Assembly: GCF_002237655.1 (NCBI RefSeq)
Contig: NZ_NOKT01000021.1
Span: 92,518 to 156,517, forward strand
Origin: Streptomyces sp. XY006
GTDB lineage: Bacteria; Actinomycetota; Actinomycetes; Streptomycetales; Streptomycetaceae
Length of the DNA stretch: 64,000 bases
Direction: 5' to 3'
Below are positions 10,430 to 17,876 of this stretch, in pieces. Positions within the stretch are counted from its first letter, which is position 1; every line of letters begins with the position of its first letter. The position numbers were made by a program, and so were the translations under genes. The notes beneath the pieces are model-generated. The model was not told the DNA's origin and did no database searches. It was given only the letters and a program-made list of their open reading frames with translations.

Positions 10430-10443
10430 TTGAACATGTTCAA
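10430..10443. promoter_or_regulatory. Perfect 14-bp palindrome, candidate operator
   Basis: TTGAACATGTTCAA is a perfect palindrome, A/T-rich in a very GC-rich setting, 22 bp before the start of the small membrane-protein gene. This type of site is commonly used by TetR-like repressors; no such regulator is adjacent, so it would act from elsewhere. Confidence 0.55.
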
Positions 10444-10465
10444 TTGCAGGCGTAGAGTGCGCCTC

Positions 10466-10990
10466 ATGAGCGACAGAGCCGCCCTGTTGAAGGGCATCCG
10501 TGCGTGGCTGGTCTTCTTCGTGGTGTGTCTGGTGCTCAGCGGCGCCACCGCCTTCCCCCTGGTCCACGAACTGCGCTGGACCGACGAGCTGTTGCGGGCG
10601 TCGGCCGTCGGCGATCAGCTGCCCGGCCTGGCGGACTGGATCGGGCGGGTGCGCGCGGGGCTCGACCGGGCGGACGCCGAGTACCCCTTCCTGCTGTACG
10701 GCACGGACTGGCTGGCCTTCGCGCACCTGGTGATCGCGGTCGCCTTCTACGGGCCCTACCGCGACCCGGTCCGCAACATCTGGGTCGTCGAGTTCGGGAT
10801 GATCGCCTGCGCCGGCGTCATCCCCCTGGCCCTGATCTGCGGGCCGATCCGCGGCATCCCCTTGTGGTGGTCGGTGATCGACATGGCGTTCGGCGTGTTC
10901 GGGGTGATCCCGCTGTACGTCGTACGGCGGCGGATCAAGCGGCTGGAGGAGCTGACCGCGCCGGTGGCCGTCCCGGTGCCGGCCGTCTGA
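10466..10990 (+). CDS. Small integral membrane protein, unknown function
   Basis: This 174-aa protein has four likely membrane helices: WLVFFVVCLVLSGATAF near the start, FAHLVIAVAFYGPY near 90, FGMIACAGVIPLALICGPI near 112-130, and VIDMAFGVFGVIPLYVV near 138-155. A short extracytoplasmic loop and a basic C-terminus follow (RRRIKRLEEL). I do not recognise a named family. The ATG at 10466 lies 22 bp after a perfect palindromic operator-like site, which may cover the transcription start. Its last 56 bp overlap, tail to tail, the 3' end of the phosphodiesterase gene on the other strand. Confidence 0.7.
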   Translation: MSDRAALLKGIRAWLVFFVVCLVLSGATAFPLVHELRWTDELLRASAVGDQLPGLADWIGRVRAGLDRADAEYPFLLYGTDWLAFAHLVIAVAFYGPYRDPVRNIWVVEFGMIACAGVIPLALICGPIRGIPLWWSVIDMAFGVFGVIPLYVVRRRIKRLEELTAPVAVPVPAV

Positions 10991-11747
10991 GACGCGCTAG
11001 CCGCGCCCGTCCGGCCGGTCCGGCGGCGCTCGCGCGTGCGGCGCACAGGACGTCGACGCGGTTGGTCGTGATCGAGTCCACGCCCGCGGCCATGAGCCGG
11101 CGCATGGAGCGGCGGGTGTCGGGGGTCCACACGGACAGCAGGTGGCCGTCGCGGTGGACGCGGTCGGCGAGGGCGCGGTCCACCAGCGGGAAGCGGTAGT
11201 TGAGCCAGCGCGGGCGGATCGCCTCCAGCAGCACCGGCCGCGGCGGGGCCAGGGTCGTCCAGGTGAGGGCGATCTCGGCGGCCGGGTCCGCCGCCCGCAC
11301 CGCGAGCATCGTGTCCGCGCCCGCGCAGTAGTAGACGCGGTCCGCGGCCCCGGCCTCCCCGACGGCGTCCATGACCCGGCGCACCGCCCGCACGTCGGGC
11401 GAGCCCGGCAGGTCGATCATCATGCGGTGCCCGTCGGTCGCGGCCAGCGCCTCCGTCAGCGTCGGCACCCCGCCCCCGGTCAGCCCGCGCACCTCGGCCC
11501 AGGACAGCGCGAGCACCGGCCGCTGGTGCTCCCAGAGCCGCTTGAGCGTCGCGTCGTGCAGCAGCACCGGCACACCGTCCCGGGTGAGCCGTACGTCGAC
11601 CTCCACCGCGTCCGCGCCCCGGGCCAGCGCGGACCGCAGCGAGGCCACGGTGTTCTCGCGGACGCGGTAGGGGTCGCCCCGGTGGGCCACGGCGGTCACA
11701 GGCCGCCCGGGGCGCTGCGCCGAGGACATCGGTCGAGCCGAGGACAT
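10935..11747 (-). CDS. Glycerophosphodiester phosphodiesterase family protein
   Basis: This enzyme of about 270 aa has the GDPD TIM-barrel signature: HRGDPYRVRENT (22-33), EVDVRLTRDG (49-58) and His64 in LLHDATL. These are the conserved His pair and the metal-binding Glu/Asp residues that hydrolyse glycerophosphodiesters to glycerol-3-phosphate and an alcohol. There is no signal peptide, so it is probably cytoplasmic. The ATG at 11747 shares one base with the deaminase stop (TGATG), so translation is coupled; an ATG at 11729 is an alternative. The last 56 bp run antisense to the end of the membrane-protein gene. Confidence 0.85.
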   Translation of the reverse strand: MSSARPMSSAQRPGRPVTAVAHRGDPYRVRENTVASLRSALARGADAVEVDVRLTRDGVPVLLHDATLKRLWEHQRPVLALSWAEVRGLTGGGVPTLTEALAATDGHRMMIDLPGSPDVRAVRRVMDAVGEAGAADRVYYCAGADTMLAVRAADPAAEIALTWTTLAPPRPVLLEAIRPRWLNYRFPLVDRALADRVHRDGHLLSVWTPDTRRSMRRLMAAGVDSITTNRVDVLCAARASAAGPAGRARLARLRRPAPGRPPARSAPPAA

Positions 11748-12889
11748 CACCGGCCGAGCCACTCCGCGGTGTACGTGTCGATCTCGCGCGTGATCCTGGT
11801 CTTGCCGGCGTCGTCCAGGAAGGACGCCTCGACGGCGTTCTTCGCCAGGCCGGCCAGGCCTCGCTCGTCGAGGCCGAGGAGACGGGCGGCCACCGCGTAC
11901 TCGTTGTGCAGGTCGGTGCCGAACATCGGCGGGTCGTCGGAGTTGATCGTGACGACGACCCCGGCCCGGGCGAACTCCTTGATCGGGTGCTCGTCGAGGG
12001 TGCGGACCGCGCGCGTGGCGATGTTCGAGGTCGGGCAGACCTCCAGCGCGATCCGGTGCTCGGCGAGGTGCGCGAGAAGCTTCGGGTCCTGCGCCGCGCT
12101 CGTGCCGTGCCCGATGCGCTCGGCGCGCAGATGCGTCAGCGCGTCCCAGACCGTCTCCGGGCCGGTGGTCTCCCCGGCGTGCGGCACGGAGTGCAGCCCG
12201 GCCGCGATCGCGCGGTCGAAGTAGGGCTTGAACTGCGGCCGGGGCACGCCGATCTCCGGACCGCCGAGCCCGAAGGAGACCAGGCCCTCCGGGCGCAGCC
12301 GGTCGTCCGTGGCCAGCCGGGTCGTCTCCTCGGCCGCCTCCAGGCCCGCCTCGCCAGGGATGTCGAAGCACCAGCGCAGCACGGTCCCGAACTCGGCCTC
12401 GGCGGCCTTGCGGGCGTCCTCGATCGCGTCCATGAAGGCGCGCTCGTCGATGCCGCGCCGGGTGGAGGAGAACGGCGTGATGGTCAGCTCGGCGTAGCGC
12501 ACCTGCTGGCGGGCCAGCTCCCGGGCCACCTCGTAGGTCAGCAGCCGGACGTCCTCCGGCGTGCGGATCAGGTCGACGACCGACAGGTACACCTCGATGA
12601 AGTGCGCGAAGTCGGTGAAGGTGAAGTAGTCGGCCAGGGCCTCGGGGTCGGTCGGCACCTTCGAGTCGGGGTGCCGGGCGGCCAGCTCGGAGACGATCCG
12701 GGGGGAGGCGGAGCCCACGTGGTGCACGTGCAGTTCGGCCTTGGGCAGGCCGGCGATGAACGCCTTCAGGTCCCGCGGGGCCTGGGCGTCGACGAGATGC
12801 TCGGTCAAGGGTTCCTCCCCGGAACGGCGCCGGGCCGGCGTGAGGGCGGCGGGCGCGGGTGATCGGCTGATCGATGACTCGGGTTTCAT
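11747..12889 (-). CDS. COG1816 deaminase, probably 6-aminodeoxyfutalosine deaminase
   Basis: This 380-aa amidohydrolase has the adenosine-deaminase fold: the metal-binding motif reads HVHHVGS (54-60) instead of the usual HxHLxG, HAGE is at 236-239, His260 in RIGHG, and SDDP is at 316-319. Streptomycetes make menaquinone by the futalosine pathway. The S. avermitilis COG1816 protein Sav2595, once labelled adenosine deaminase, was shown to deaminate 6-aminodeoxyfutalosine. Given the family variant and what I recall of that neighbourhood, this is probably its orthologue; plain adenosine deaminase remains possible. It is the first gene of a two-gene unit with the coupled phosphodiesterase. Confidence 0.8.
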   Translation of the reverse strand: MKPESSISRSPAPAALTPARRRSGEEPLTEHLVDAQAPRDLKAFIAGLPKAELHVHHVGSASPRIVSELAARHPDSKVPTDPEALADYFTFTDFAHFIEVYLSVVDLIRTPEDVRLLTYEVARELARQQVRYAELTITPFSSTRRGIDERAFMDAIEDARKAAEAEFGTVLRWCFDIPGEAGLEAAEETTRLATDDRLRPEGLVSFGLGGPEIGVPRPQFKPYFDRAIAAGLHSVPHAGETTGPETVWDALTHLRAERIGHGTSAAQDPKLLAHLAEHRIALEVCPTSNIATRAVRTLDEHPIKEFARAGVVVTINSDDPPMFGTDLHNEYAVAARLLGLDERGLAGLAKNAVEASFLDDAGKTRITREIDTYTAEWLGR

Positions 12890-13044
12890 CCTAGGCGGGG
12901 GAGCGGCACGTCAGGGGGGCGCGGGGCCGCGCCGGCCTCCGGCTGCGCCGCCGCGGGCGGGAAGGACCCCGCGCACCCGCCCTGTGGTCCGCGCCGAACG
13001 GCCCCGTAGCATGGCGACACGATCGACCCAGGGGGGATGCACAG

Positions 13045-13674
13045 ATGACGGACCCGACGCAGCCCGGCGGAGGCGGCGGCCACGACCCGTGGGCGCCCCC
13101 GGAGCACAAGCCGTCGCTCGACAAGGACCAGCCGCCCACCCAGGGGCCGCCCTCCGTGCACGACCAGGCCACGGTCACCTCGATGCCCACGGCCGGTTTC
13201 ACCCCGCCCGCCGGCACCCCGCAGTACGACACCTCCGGCGCCGGCGCGGTCCCGCCCCCGCCCGTCGCCCCAGGCGGTCCCGGCGGCTACGGGTACCCCG
13301 GCTACCCCCAGTCCGGCTACGGCTGGCCCGGCATGCCCGTGGCCCCGCAGAACGGCATGGGCATCGCCGCGATGGTGCTCGGCATCGTCTCCTGCACGCT
13401 CTTCTGCCTGTACGGCGTGGTCTCCCTGGTCACCGGCATCCTCGCCGTCGTCTTCGGCATCAAGGGCCGCAAGCGCGCCGAGGCCGGTGTGGCCACCAAC
13501 CACGGGCAGGCCCAGGCGGGTCTGATCATGGGCATCATCGGGATCATCCTCGGCATCACCGTGATCGTCCTGATCGCGGTCGGCATCACGGCCGCCATCA
13601 ACAGCGACGACTACGACGACGACCCGTACTACGGCACCCTTCGCCCCGCCGTCACCGCACCGGTCCTGCACTGA
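13045..13674 (+). CDS. DUF4190-domain membrane protein
   Basis: This 209-aa protein begins with a Pro/Gly/Tyr-rich disordered cytoplasmic region (about 1-100, with GYGYPGYPQSGYGWPG) and ends with two hydrophobic helices in a DUF4190 arrangement (NGMGIAAMVLGIVSCTLFC near 105-123; GLIMGIIGIILGITVIVLIA near 155-175), then an acidic tail. The ATG at 13045 has a G-rich ribosome-binding site about 9 nt upstream, and TAGCAT about 35 nt upstream may be a -10 box. It is a paralogue of the next gene. The role is unknown; such proteins are common in actinobacteria. Confidence 0.78.
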   Translation: MTDPTQPGGGGGHDPWAPPEHKPSLDKDQPPTQGPPSVHDQATVTSMPTAGFTPPAGTPQYDTSGAGAVPPPPVAPGGPGGYGYPGYPQSGYGWPGMPVAPQNGMGIAAMVLGIVSCTLFCLYGVVSLVTGILAVVFGIKGRKRAEAGVATNHGQAQAGLIMGIIGIILGITVIVLIAVGITAAINSDDYDDDPYYGTLRPAVTAPVLH

Positions 13675-13742
13675 ACTCCCGTGCTCCCCGGCCGACTCGG
13701 CCACTACGATTCCCTGGTCTGACAACGGAGGGGAGCTCGTCC

Positions 13743-14207
13743 ATGTCCAACACCAATCCCACGCCCGGTGGCTTCGGCCCACCGTCCCAGCCTCCGCAGC
13801 AGCCGGCCCCCGGCTACGGCTTCCCGCAGCAGTCCGGCCCGGGCTACGGCTACCCCCAGGCCGGCCCCGGCTACCCGGCCGCGCCGCCCGTCGGCTACCC
13901 GCAGGCGGCCGGCTACGGGATGCCCGCGCAGCCGAGCAACGGCATGGGAACCACGGGTCTGGTGCTGGGCATCATCGGCGTGGTGTGCAGCGTGACCTTC
14001 CTGCTGTGGTTCTTCGGCGTGATCCTCGGCATCCTGGCGATCATCTTCGGCGCCATCGGCCGGGGCAAGGCCACCCGCGGCGAGGCCACCAACAAGGGCG
14101 CGGCGACCGCCGGCCTGGTCTGCGGCATCATCGCCACCGTGATCCTGCCGCTGCTGGGCTTCCTGCTGTTCGCCGGCATCATGGGCGGGCTCGGCGCGGC
14201 TTCCTGA
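13743..14207 (+). CDS. DUF4190-domain membrane protein (paralogue of the preceding gene)
   Basis: This 154-aa protein repeats the design of its neighbour: a Pro/Gln/Gly/Tyr-rich N-terminus (about 1-65) and a DUF4190 pair of helices (GMGTTGLVLGIIGVVCSV and AGLVCGIIATVILPLLG) joined by the loop GRGKATRGEATNKG. The ATG at 13743 is preceded by GGAGGGG; TACGAT about 40 bp upstream fits a -10 box, so it may have its own promoter despite lying only 68 bp after the first copy. It ends at a 15-bp hairpin terminator shared with the convergent NADAR gene. The function is unknown. Confidence 0.78.
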   Translation: MSNTNPTPGGFGPPSQPPQQPAPGYGFPQQSGPGYGYPQAGPGYPAAPPVGYPQAAGYGMPAQPSNGMGTTGLVLGIIGVVCSVTFLLWFFGVILGILAIIFGAIGRGKATRGEATNKGAATAGLVCGIIATVILPLLGFLLFAGIMGGLGAAS

Positions 14208-14226
14208 GCGCAGCCCGCAGGCAGTA

Positions 14227-14259
14227 GCAAGGGGCCGGTCCCCCGGACCGGCCCCTTGC
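14227..14259. terminator. Bidirectional terminator with a 15-bp perfect stem
   Basis: The stem GCAAGGGGCCGGTCC pairs perfectly with 14245-14259 around a CCC loop. The DUF4190 gene ends 20 bp before it, and the minus-strand NADAR gene ends one base after it. Confidence 0.92.
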
Positions 14260-14862
14260 TCATGCTCCCGCCCGCAGCCGCTCCCGCGCCGCCATCAGCG
14301 CGAAGCCCAGCAGATTCGGCCCCCGCCACCGCTCCGGGTCCATCGCCGCCTCGTCGTCCGCGGCCAGCCCGATGCCCCAGACCCGGTCCACGGGGCTCGC
14401 CTCGACCAGCACGCGGTCGCCCGTGCCCAGCAGGAAGCCCTGCAGCTCCGGATGCGCCGCGAACTTGTGGACGCTGCCCTCCACGACGATCCGGAACCGC
14501 TCCCGCGCCCAGACCGTCTCGTCGAACCCGCGCACCAGCCGCCCGGCCTTCTTCGCCTCGGCGGGATGCCCGGCGGCCAGCACGGCACGCTCGGCCGCCG
14601 CGTCCTCGAAGAGCCGGGCCTTGCCGGCCATCATCCAGTGCTCGGCCGTCGCGTACCGAACGCCGTCCACCGTGAACGGCGACGGCCACCACTGGCTCAG
14701 GCAGCTCGGGCCGATCCGGCCGTCCGGCCGCGGCCGGTGCCCCCAGAAATGCAGATACTTGATACCGGCCCCCGCGCGGACCGCCCTGATCAGGGCTTCC
14801 CGCGAGTCGACCGCCCCCGTGATCCTCTCCATGCACGCGAGTCTGGCACGCACCACTGACAC
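14260..14862 (-). CDS. NADAR-domain protein (YbiA-like N-glycosidase)
   Basis: This 200-aa protein has the NADAR/DUF1768 fold. Its markers are YLHFWGHRP (36-44), LSQWWPSPFTVDG, the helix TAEHWMMAGKARLF, and the C-terminal NLLGFALMAARERLR. E. coli YbiA hydrolyses the N-glycosidic bond of toxic early riboflavin intermediates. Other NADAR proteins remove ADP-ribose from guanine as antitoxins. No riboflavin gene or ADP-ribosyltransferase lies nearby, so the riboflavin-repair role is the simpler guess. GTG at 14862 is used because AAGGCGGG lies upstream; ATG at 14832 is an alternative. Confidence 0.85.
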   Translation of the reverse strand: MSVVRARLACMERITGAVDSREALIRAVRAGAGIKYLHFWGHRPRPDGRIGPSCLSQWWPSPFTVDGVRYATAEHWMMAGKARLFEDAAAERAVLAAGHPAEAKKAGRLVRGFDETVWARERFRIVVEGSVHKFAAHPELQGFLLGTGDRVLVEASPVDRVWGIGLAADDEAAMDPERWRGPNLLGFALMAARERLRAGA

Positions 14863-14904
14863 AGCGTCCCGCCTTTTCCCGGCGGACTCGACACCTGGTC
14901 GACA

Positions 14905-14940
14905 GATTCCGTCGCGTAACCAAAAATCAACAACGGAATC
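14905..14940. promoter_or_regulatory. 8-bp inverted repeat before the second aldehyde dehydrogenase
   Basis: GATTCCGT (14905-14912) and ACGGAATC (14933-14940) are perfect inverted arms with a 20-bp A-rich spacer, about 93 bp before the start codon. The right half, read on the minus strand, contains TCCGTTGTT, identical to the core of the dyad near the first dehydrogenase. Confidence 0.5.
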
Positions 14941-15032
14941 ACTTGTTGGTGTGCCATCCCTCTGTCAGGATCGGCACTCAAATCGAGCCTGAGCCACGCC
15001 GGCCCCATCATGGGGACACGGAGGAGAGCGAC

Positions 15033-16568
15033 ATGCACAACCCGGGCAACGCCACCCCGGACCGATTCCCGGCCGAGGAGCGCTTCCAGCAGGGCGCGCA
15101 GTACATCGCGGGCCGTCCGACCAGGGGCACCTCCGGCCGGACGCACGCGGTCGTCGACCCGGCGTCGGGCGAGGAGGTGCTGCGCTACGAGCTGGCCGGC
15201 ACGGCCGACGTCGACCGGGCCGTCGCCGCCGCCCGCGAGGCCTTCCCCGGCTGGGCGGGCACCACCCCCGGTGAGCGGTCCGACGCCCTGCACCGGTTCG
15301 CCGCGGTGCTGGCCGACCGGGCCGAGGACTTCGCCCGCGCCGAGTCCCTGCAGTGCGGCAAGCCGCTGAAGCTGACGCGCGAGTTCGACGTCCCCGGGAC
15401 CATCGACAACACGGCCTTCTTCGCCGGTGCCGCACGGCATCTCCAGGGCCAGTCGGCCGGTGAGTACTCCGGCGACCACACCTCCTACGTCCGGCGCGAG
15501 CCCATCGGGGTCGTCGGGTCGATCGCGCCCTGGAACTACCCGCTGCAGATGGCCGCCTGGAAGATCCTCCCGGCGATCGCCGCGGGCAACACCATCGTCC
15601 TGAAGCCCGCCGAGCTCACCCCGCTGACCTCGCTGCTCTTCGCCCAGGCGGCCACGGACGCCGGGATCCCGGACGGCGTGATCAACATCGTCACCGGTAC
15701 CGGCAGGGAGGCCGGAGAGCACCTCGTCGGCCACCCCGACGTGGCCATGACCTCCTTCACCGGCTCCACCGCCGTCGGCAAGCGCGTCGCCGAGGTCGCC
15801 ACCGCCACGGTCAAGCGCCTCCACCTGGAGCTCGGCGGCAAGGCGCCCTTCGTGGTCTTCGACGACGCCGACCCGGAGGCCGCCGCCCAGGGCGCCGTCG
15901 CCGGTGCGCTGATCAACACCGGGCAGGACTGCACGGCCGCCACGCGCGCGTACGTGCAGCGGCCGCTGTACGACGCCTTCGTGGAGCGGACGGCCGCGCT
16001 CATGGAGACGGTCCGGCTCGGCGACCCGTTCGCCGCCGGGACCGACCTCGGCCCGCTGATCTCGCACGTGCAGCGCGACCGGGTCGCCGGCTTCGTCGAC
16101 CGGGCGCGTGGCTACGCGCGCGTGGTGACCGGCGGCGAGGCGCCCGGCGGTGAGCTCGCCAAGGGCGCCTACTACCGGCCCACCCTGATCGCCGACGCGG
16201 CCCAGGACAGCGAGGTCGTCCAGTCGGAGATCTTCGGACCGGTCCTCGTCGTGCTGCCGTTCGACACCGACGACGAGGGCATCGCCCTCGCCAACGACAC
16301 CCCGTACGGGCTGGCCGCCTCCGCCTGGAGCCGGGACGTGTACCGGGCCAACCGGGCCACGCGCGAGATCAAGGCCGGCTGCGTGTGGGTCAACGACCAC
16401 ATCCCGATCATCAGCGAGATGCCGCACGGCGGCTACAAGTCCTCCGGCTACGGCAAGGACATGTCCGCGTACTCGTTCGAGGAGTACACCCAGATCAAGC
16501 ACGTCATGTTCGACAACACCGCGGTGGCCGCGAAGGACTGGCACCGCACCGTCTTCGGGGACCGCTAG
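15033..16568 (+). CDS. Aldehyde dehydrogenase of the polyamine uptake cluster
   Basis: This 511-aa enzyme is a close paralogue of the dehydrogenase at 8907. The catalytic base is Glu266 (LELGGK) and the nucleophile Cys300 (NTGQDCTAATR), with IAPWNYPLQMAAWKILPAIA lining the cofactor site. It should oxidise aminoaldehydes such as 4-aminobutanal or 3-aminopropanal with NAD+. ATG at 15033 has GGAGGAGA 5 nt upstream. It lies 55 bp before the binding-protein gene of the polyamine importer, so it probably shares that operon. Having two such dehydrogenases suggests different substrates (putrescine versus spermidine products), which is inference. Confidence 0.86.
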   Translation: MHNPGNATPDRFPAEERFQQGAQYIAGRPTRGTSGRTHAVVDPASGEEVLRYELAGTADVDRAVAAAREAFPGWAGTTPGERSDALHRFAAVLADRAEDFARAESLQCGKPLKLTREFDVPGTIDNTAFFAGAARHLQGQSAGEYSGDHTSYVRREPIGVVGSIAPWNYPLQMAAWKILPAIAAGNTIVLKPAELTPLTSLLFAQAATDAGIPDGVINIVTGTGREAGEHLVGHPDVAMTSFTGSTAVGKRVAEVATATVKRLHLELGGKAPFVVFDDADPEAAAQGAVAGALINTGQDCTAATRAYVQRPLYDAFVERTAALMETVRLGDPFAAGTDLGPLISHVQRDRVAGFVDRARGYARVVTGGEAPGGELAKGAYYRPTLIADAAQDSEVVQSEIFGPVLVVLPFDTDDEGIALANDTPYGLAASAWSRDVYRANRATREIKAGCVWVNDHIPIISEMPHGGYKSSGYGKDMSAYSFEEYTQIKHVMFDNTAVAAKDWHRTVFGDR

Positions 16569-16623
16569 CCGTATCAGGCCGCCTGACCAGCGGCCGCCCA
16601 CCCTCCGAAAGGGCACCACGCGC

Positions 16624-17871
16624 ATGGAGCAGTACGAGCCCGACCGCCTGTCAGCGGCCCAAGTGGCCGCGGCGCGGCGCAGCCTCACCAACGGCAGGGC
16701 CGCCCTCACCCGGCGGTCGCTGCTGCGCGCCTCCGCGGGCGGCGCGCTCGCCGTCGGCGGTCTCGGGACCCTGAGCGCCTGCGGCATCCCGGCGGCCGGT
16801 CAGTCGCAGGGCGGCGTCCCGGCCGAGGACCGCTCGGCCAAGGAGAAGACCGTGAACTTCTCCAACTGGACCGAGTACATGGACGTCGACGACAGCGGCA
16901 AGCACCACCCCACGCTGGAGCAGTTCACGAAGCGCACCGGCATCAAGGTCAAGTACACCGAGGACATCAACGACAACAACGAGTTCTTCGGCAAGATCAA
17001 GCCGCAGCTCGCCGCGGGCCAGGACACCGGCCGCGACCTGATCGTCCTCACCGACTGGCTGGCCGCCCGCCTCATCCGCCTGGGCTGGGTGCAGAAGCTC
17101 GACGCCAGCAACCTGCCGCACGCCTACGCCAACCTGTCGGCCCAGTTCCGCAACCCCGACTGGGACCCGGGCCGCGCCTACTCGTACGTCTGGCAGGGCA
17201 TCTCGACGGTCATCGCGTACAACAAGAAGGCCCTCGACGGCGTCGAGGTGACGTCGATATCCGACCTGCTCGACAACCCCAGGCTCAAGGGCCGCGTCGG
17301 CTTCCTGTCGGAGATGCGCGACAGCGTCGGCATGACCCTGCTCGACATGGGCAAGGACCCGGCGGACTTCACCGCCGACGACTACGACGCGGCCATCGCC
17401 CGGCTGCAGAAGGCCGTCGACAAGGGCCAGATCCGCCGCTTCACCGGCAACGACTACACCTCGGACCTGACCAGCGGCGACTTCGCCGCCTGCGTCGCCT
17501 GGGCCGGGGACGTCGTCCAGCTCAAGGCGGACAGCCCCGACATCGACTTCCTCATCCCGGACAGCGGCTACATGACGTCCACGGACAACCTGCTGGTCCC
17601 CAACAAGGCCCGGCACAAGACGAACGCCGAACGGCTCATCGACTTCTACTACGAGCCGAAGCCGGCCGCGGAACTGGCCGCGTACATCAACTACGTGTGT
17701 CCCGTCGACGGTGTGAAGGCCGAACTGGCGAAGATCGACGAGGACGCGGCGAACAACCCGCTGATCATTCCCGACAAGGCCATGGCGGCCAAGTCGCACG
17801 CCTTCCGCTCGCTGAGCTCGAAGGAAGAGACCGAGTTCGAAGAGAAGTTCGCGAAGCTGACGGGGGCGTGA
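16624..17871 (+). CDS. potD: Spermidine/putrescine ABC transporter substrate-binding lipoprotein
   Basis: This 415-aa PotD-like binding protein has a Tat signal (twin Arg at 30-31 in LTRRSLLRAS) and a lipobox ending at Cys53 (LSAC), so it is folded before export and lipid-anchored outside the membrane. The mature start VNFSNWTEYMD and the later acidic and aromatic residues are typical of PotD/F proteins that clamp polyamine amines. The stop lies close to the ATPase start. The complete importer follows in the order binding protein, ATPase, permease, permease, then an amine oxidase. Confidence 0.88.
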   Translation: MEQYEPDRLSAAQVAAARRSLTNGRAALTRRSLLRASAGGALAVGGLGTLSACGIPAAGQSQGGVPAEDRSAKEKTVNFSNWTEYMDVDDSGKHHPTLEQFTKRTGIKVKYTEDINDNNEFFGKIKPQLAAGQDTGRDLIVLTDWLAARLIRLGWVQKLDASNLPHAYANLSAQFRNPDWDPGRAYSYVWQGISTVIAYNKKALDGVEVTSISDLLDNPRLKGRVGFLSEMRDSVGMTLLDMGKDPADFTADDYDAAIARLQKAVDKGQIRRFTGNDYTSDLTSGDFAACVAWAGDVVQLKADSPDIDFLIPDSGYMTSTDNLLVPNKARHKTNAERLIDFYYEPKPAAELAAYINYVCPVDGVKAELAKIDEDAANNPLIIPDKAMAAKSHAFRSLSSKEETEFEEKFAKLTGA

Positions 17872-17876
17872 CCACC

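Noticed and set aside
14832..14834. Shorter ATG start for the NADAR protein
   Set aside because: No ribosome-binding site before it, while the upstream GTG has AAGGCGGG; kept only as an alternative.
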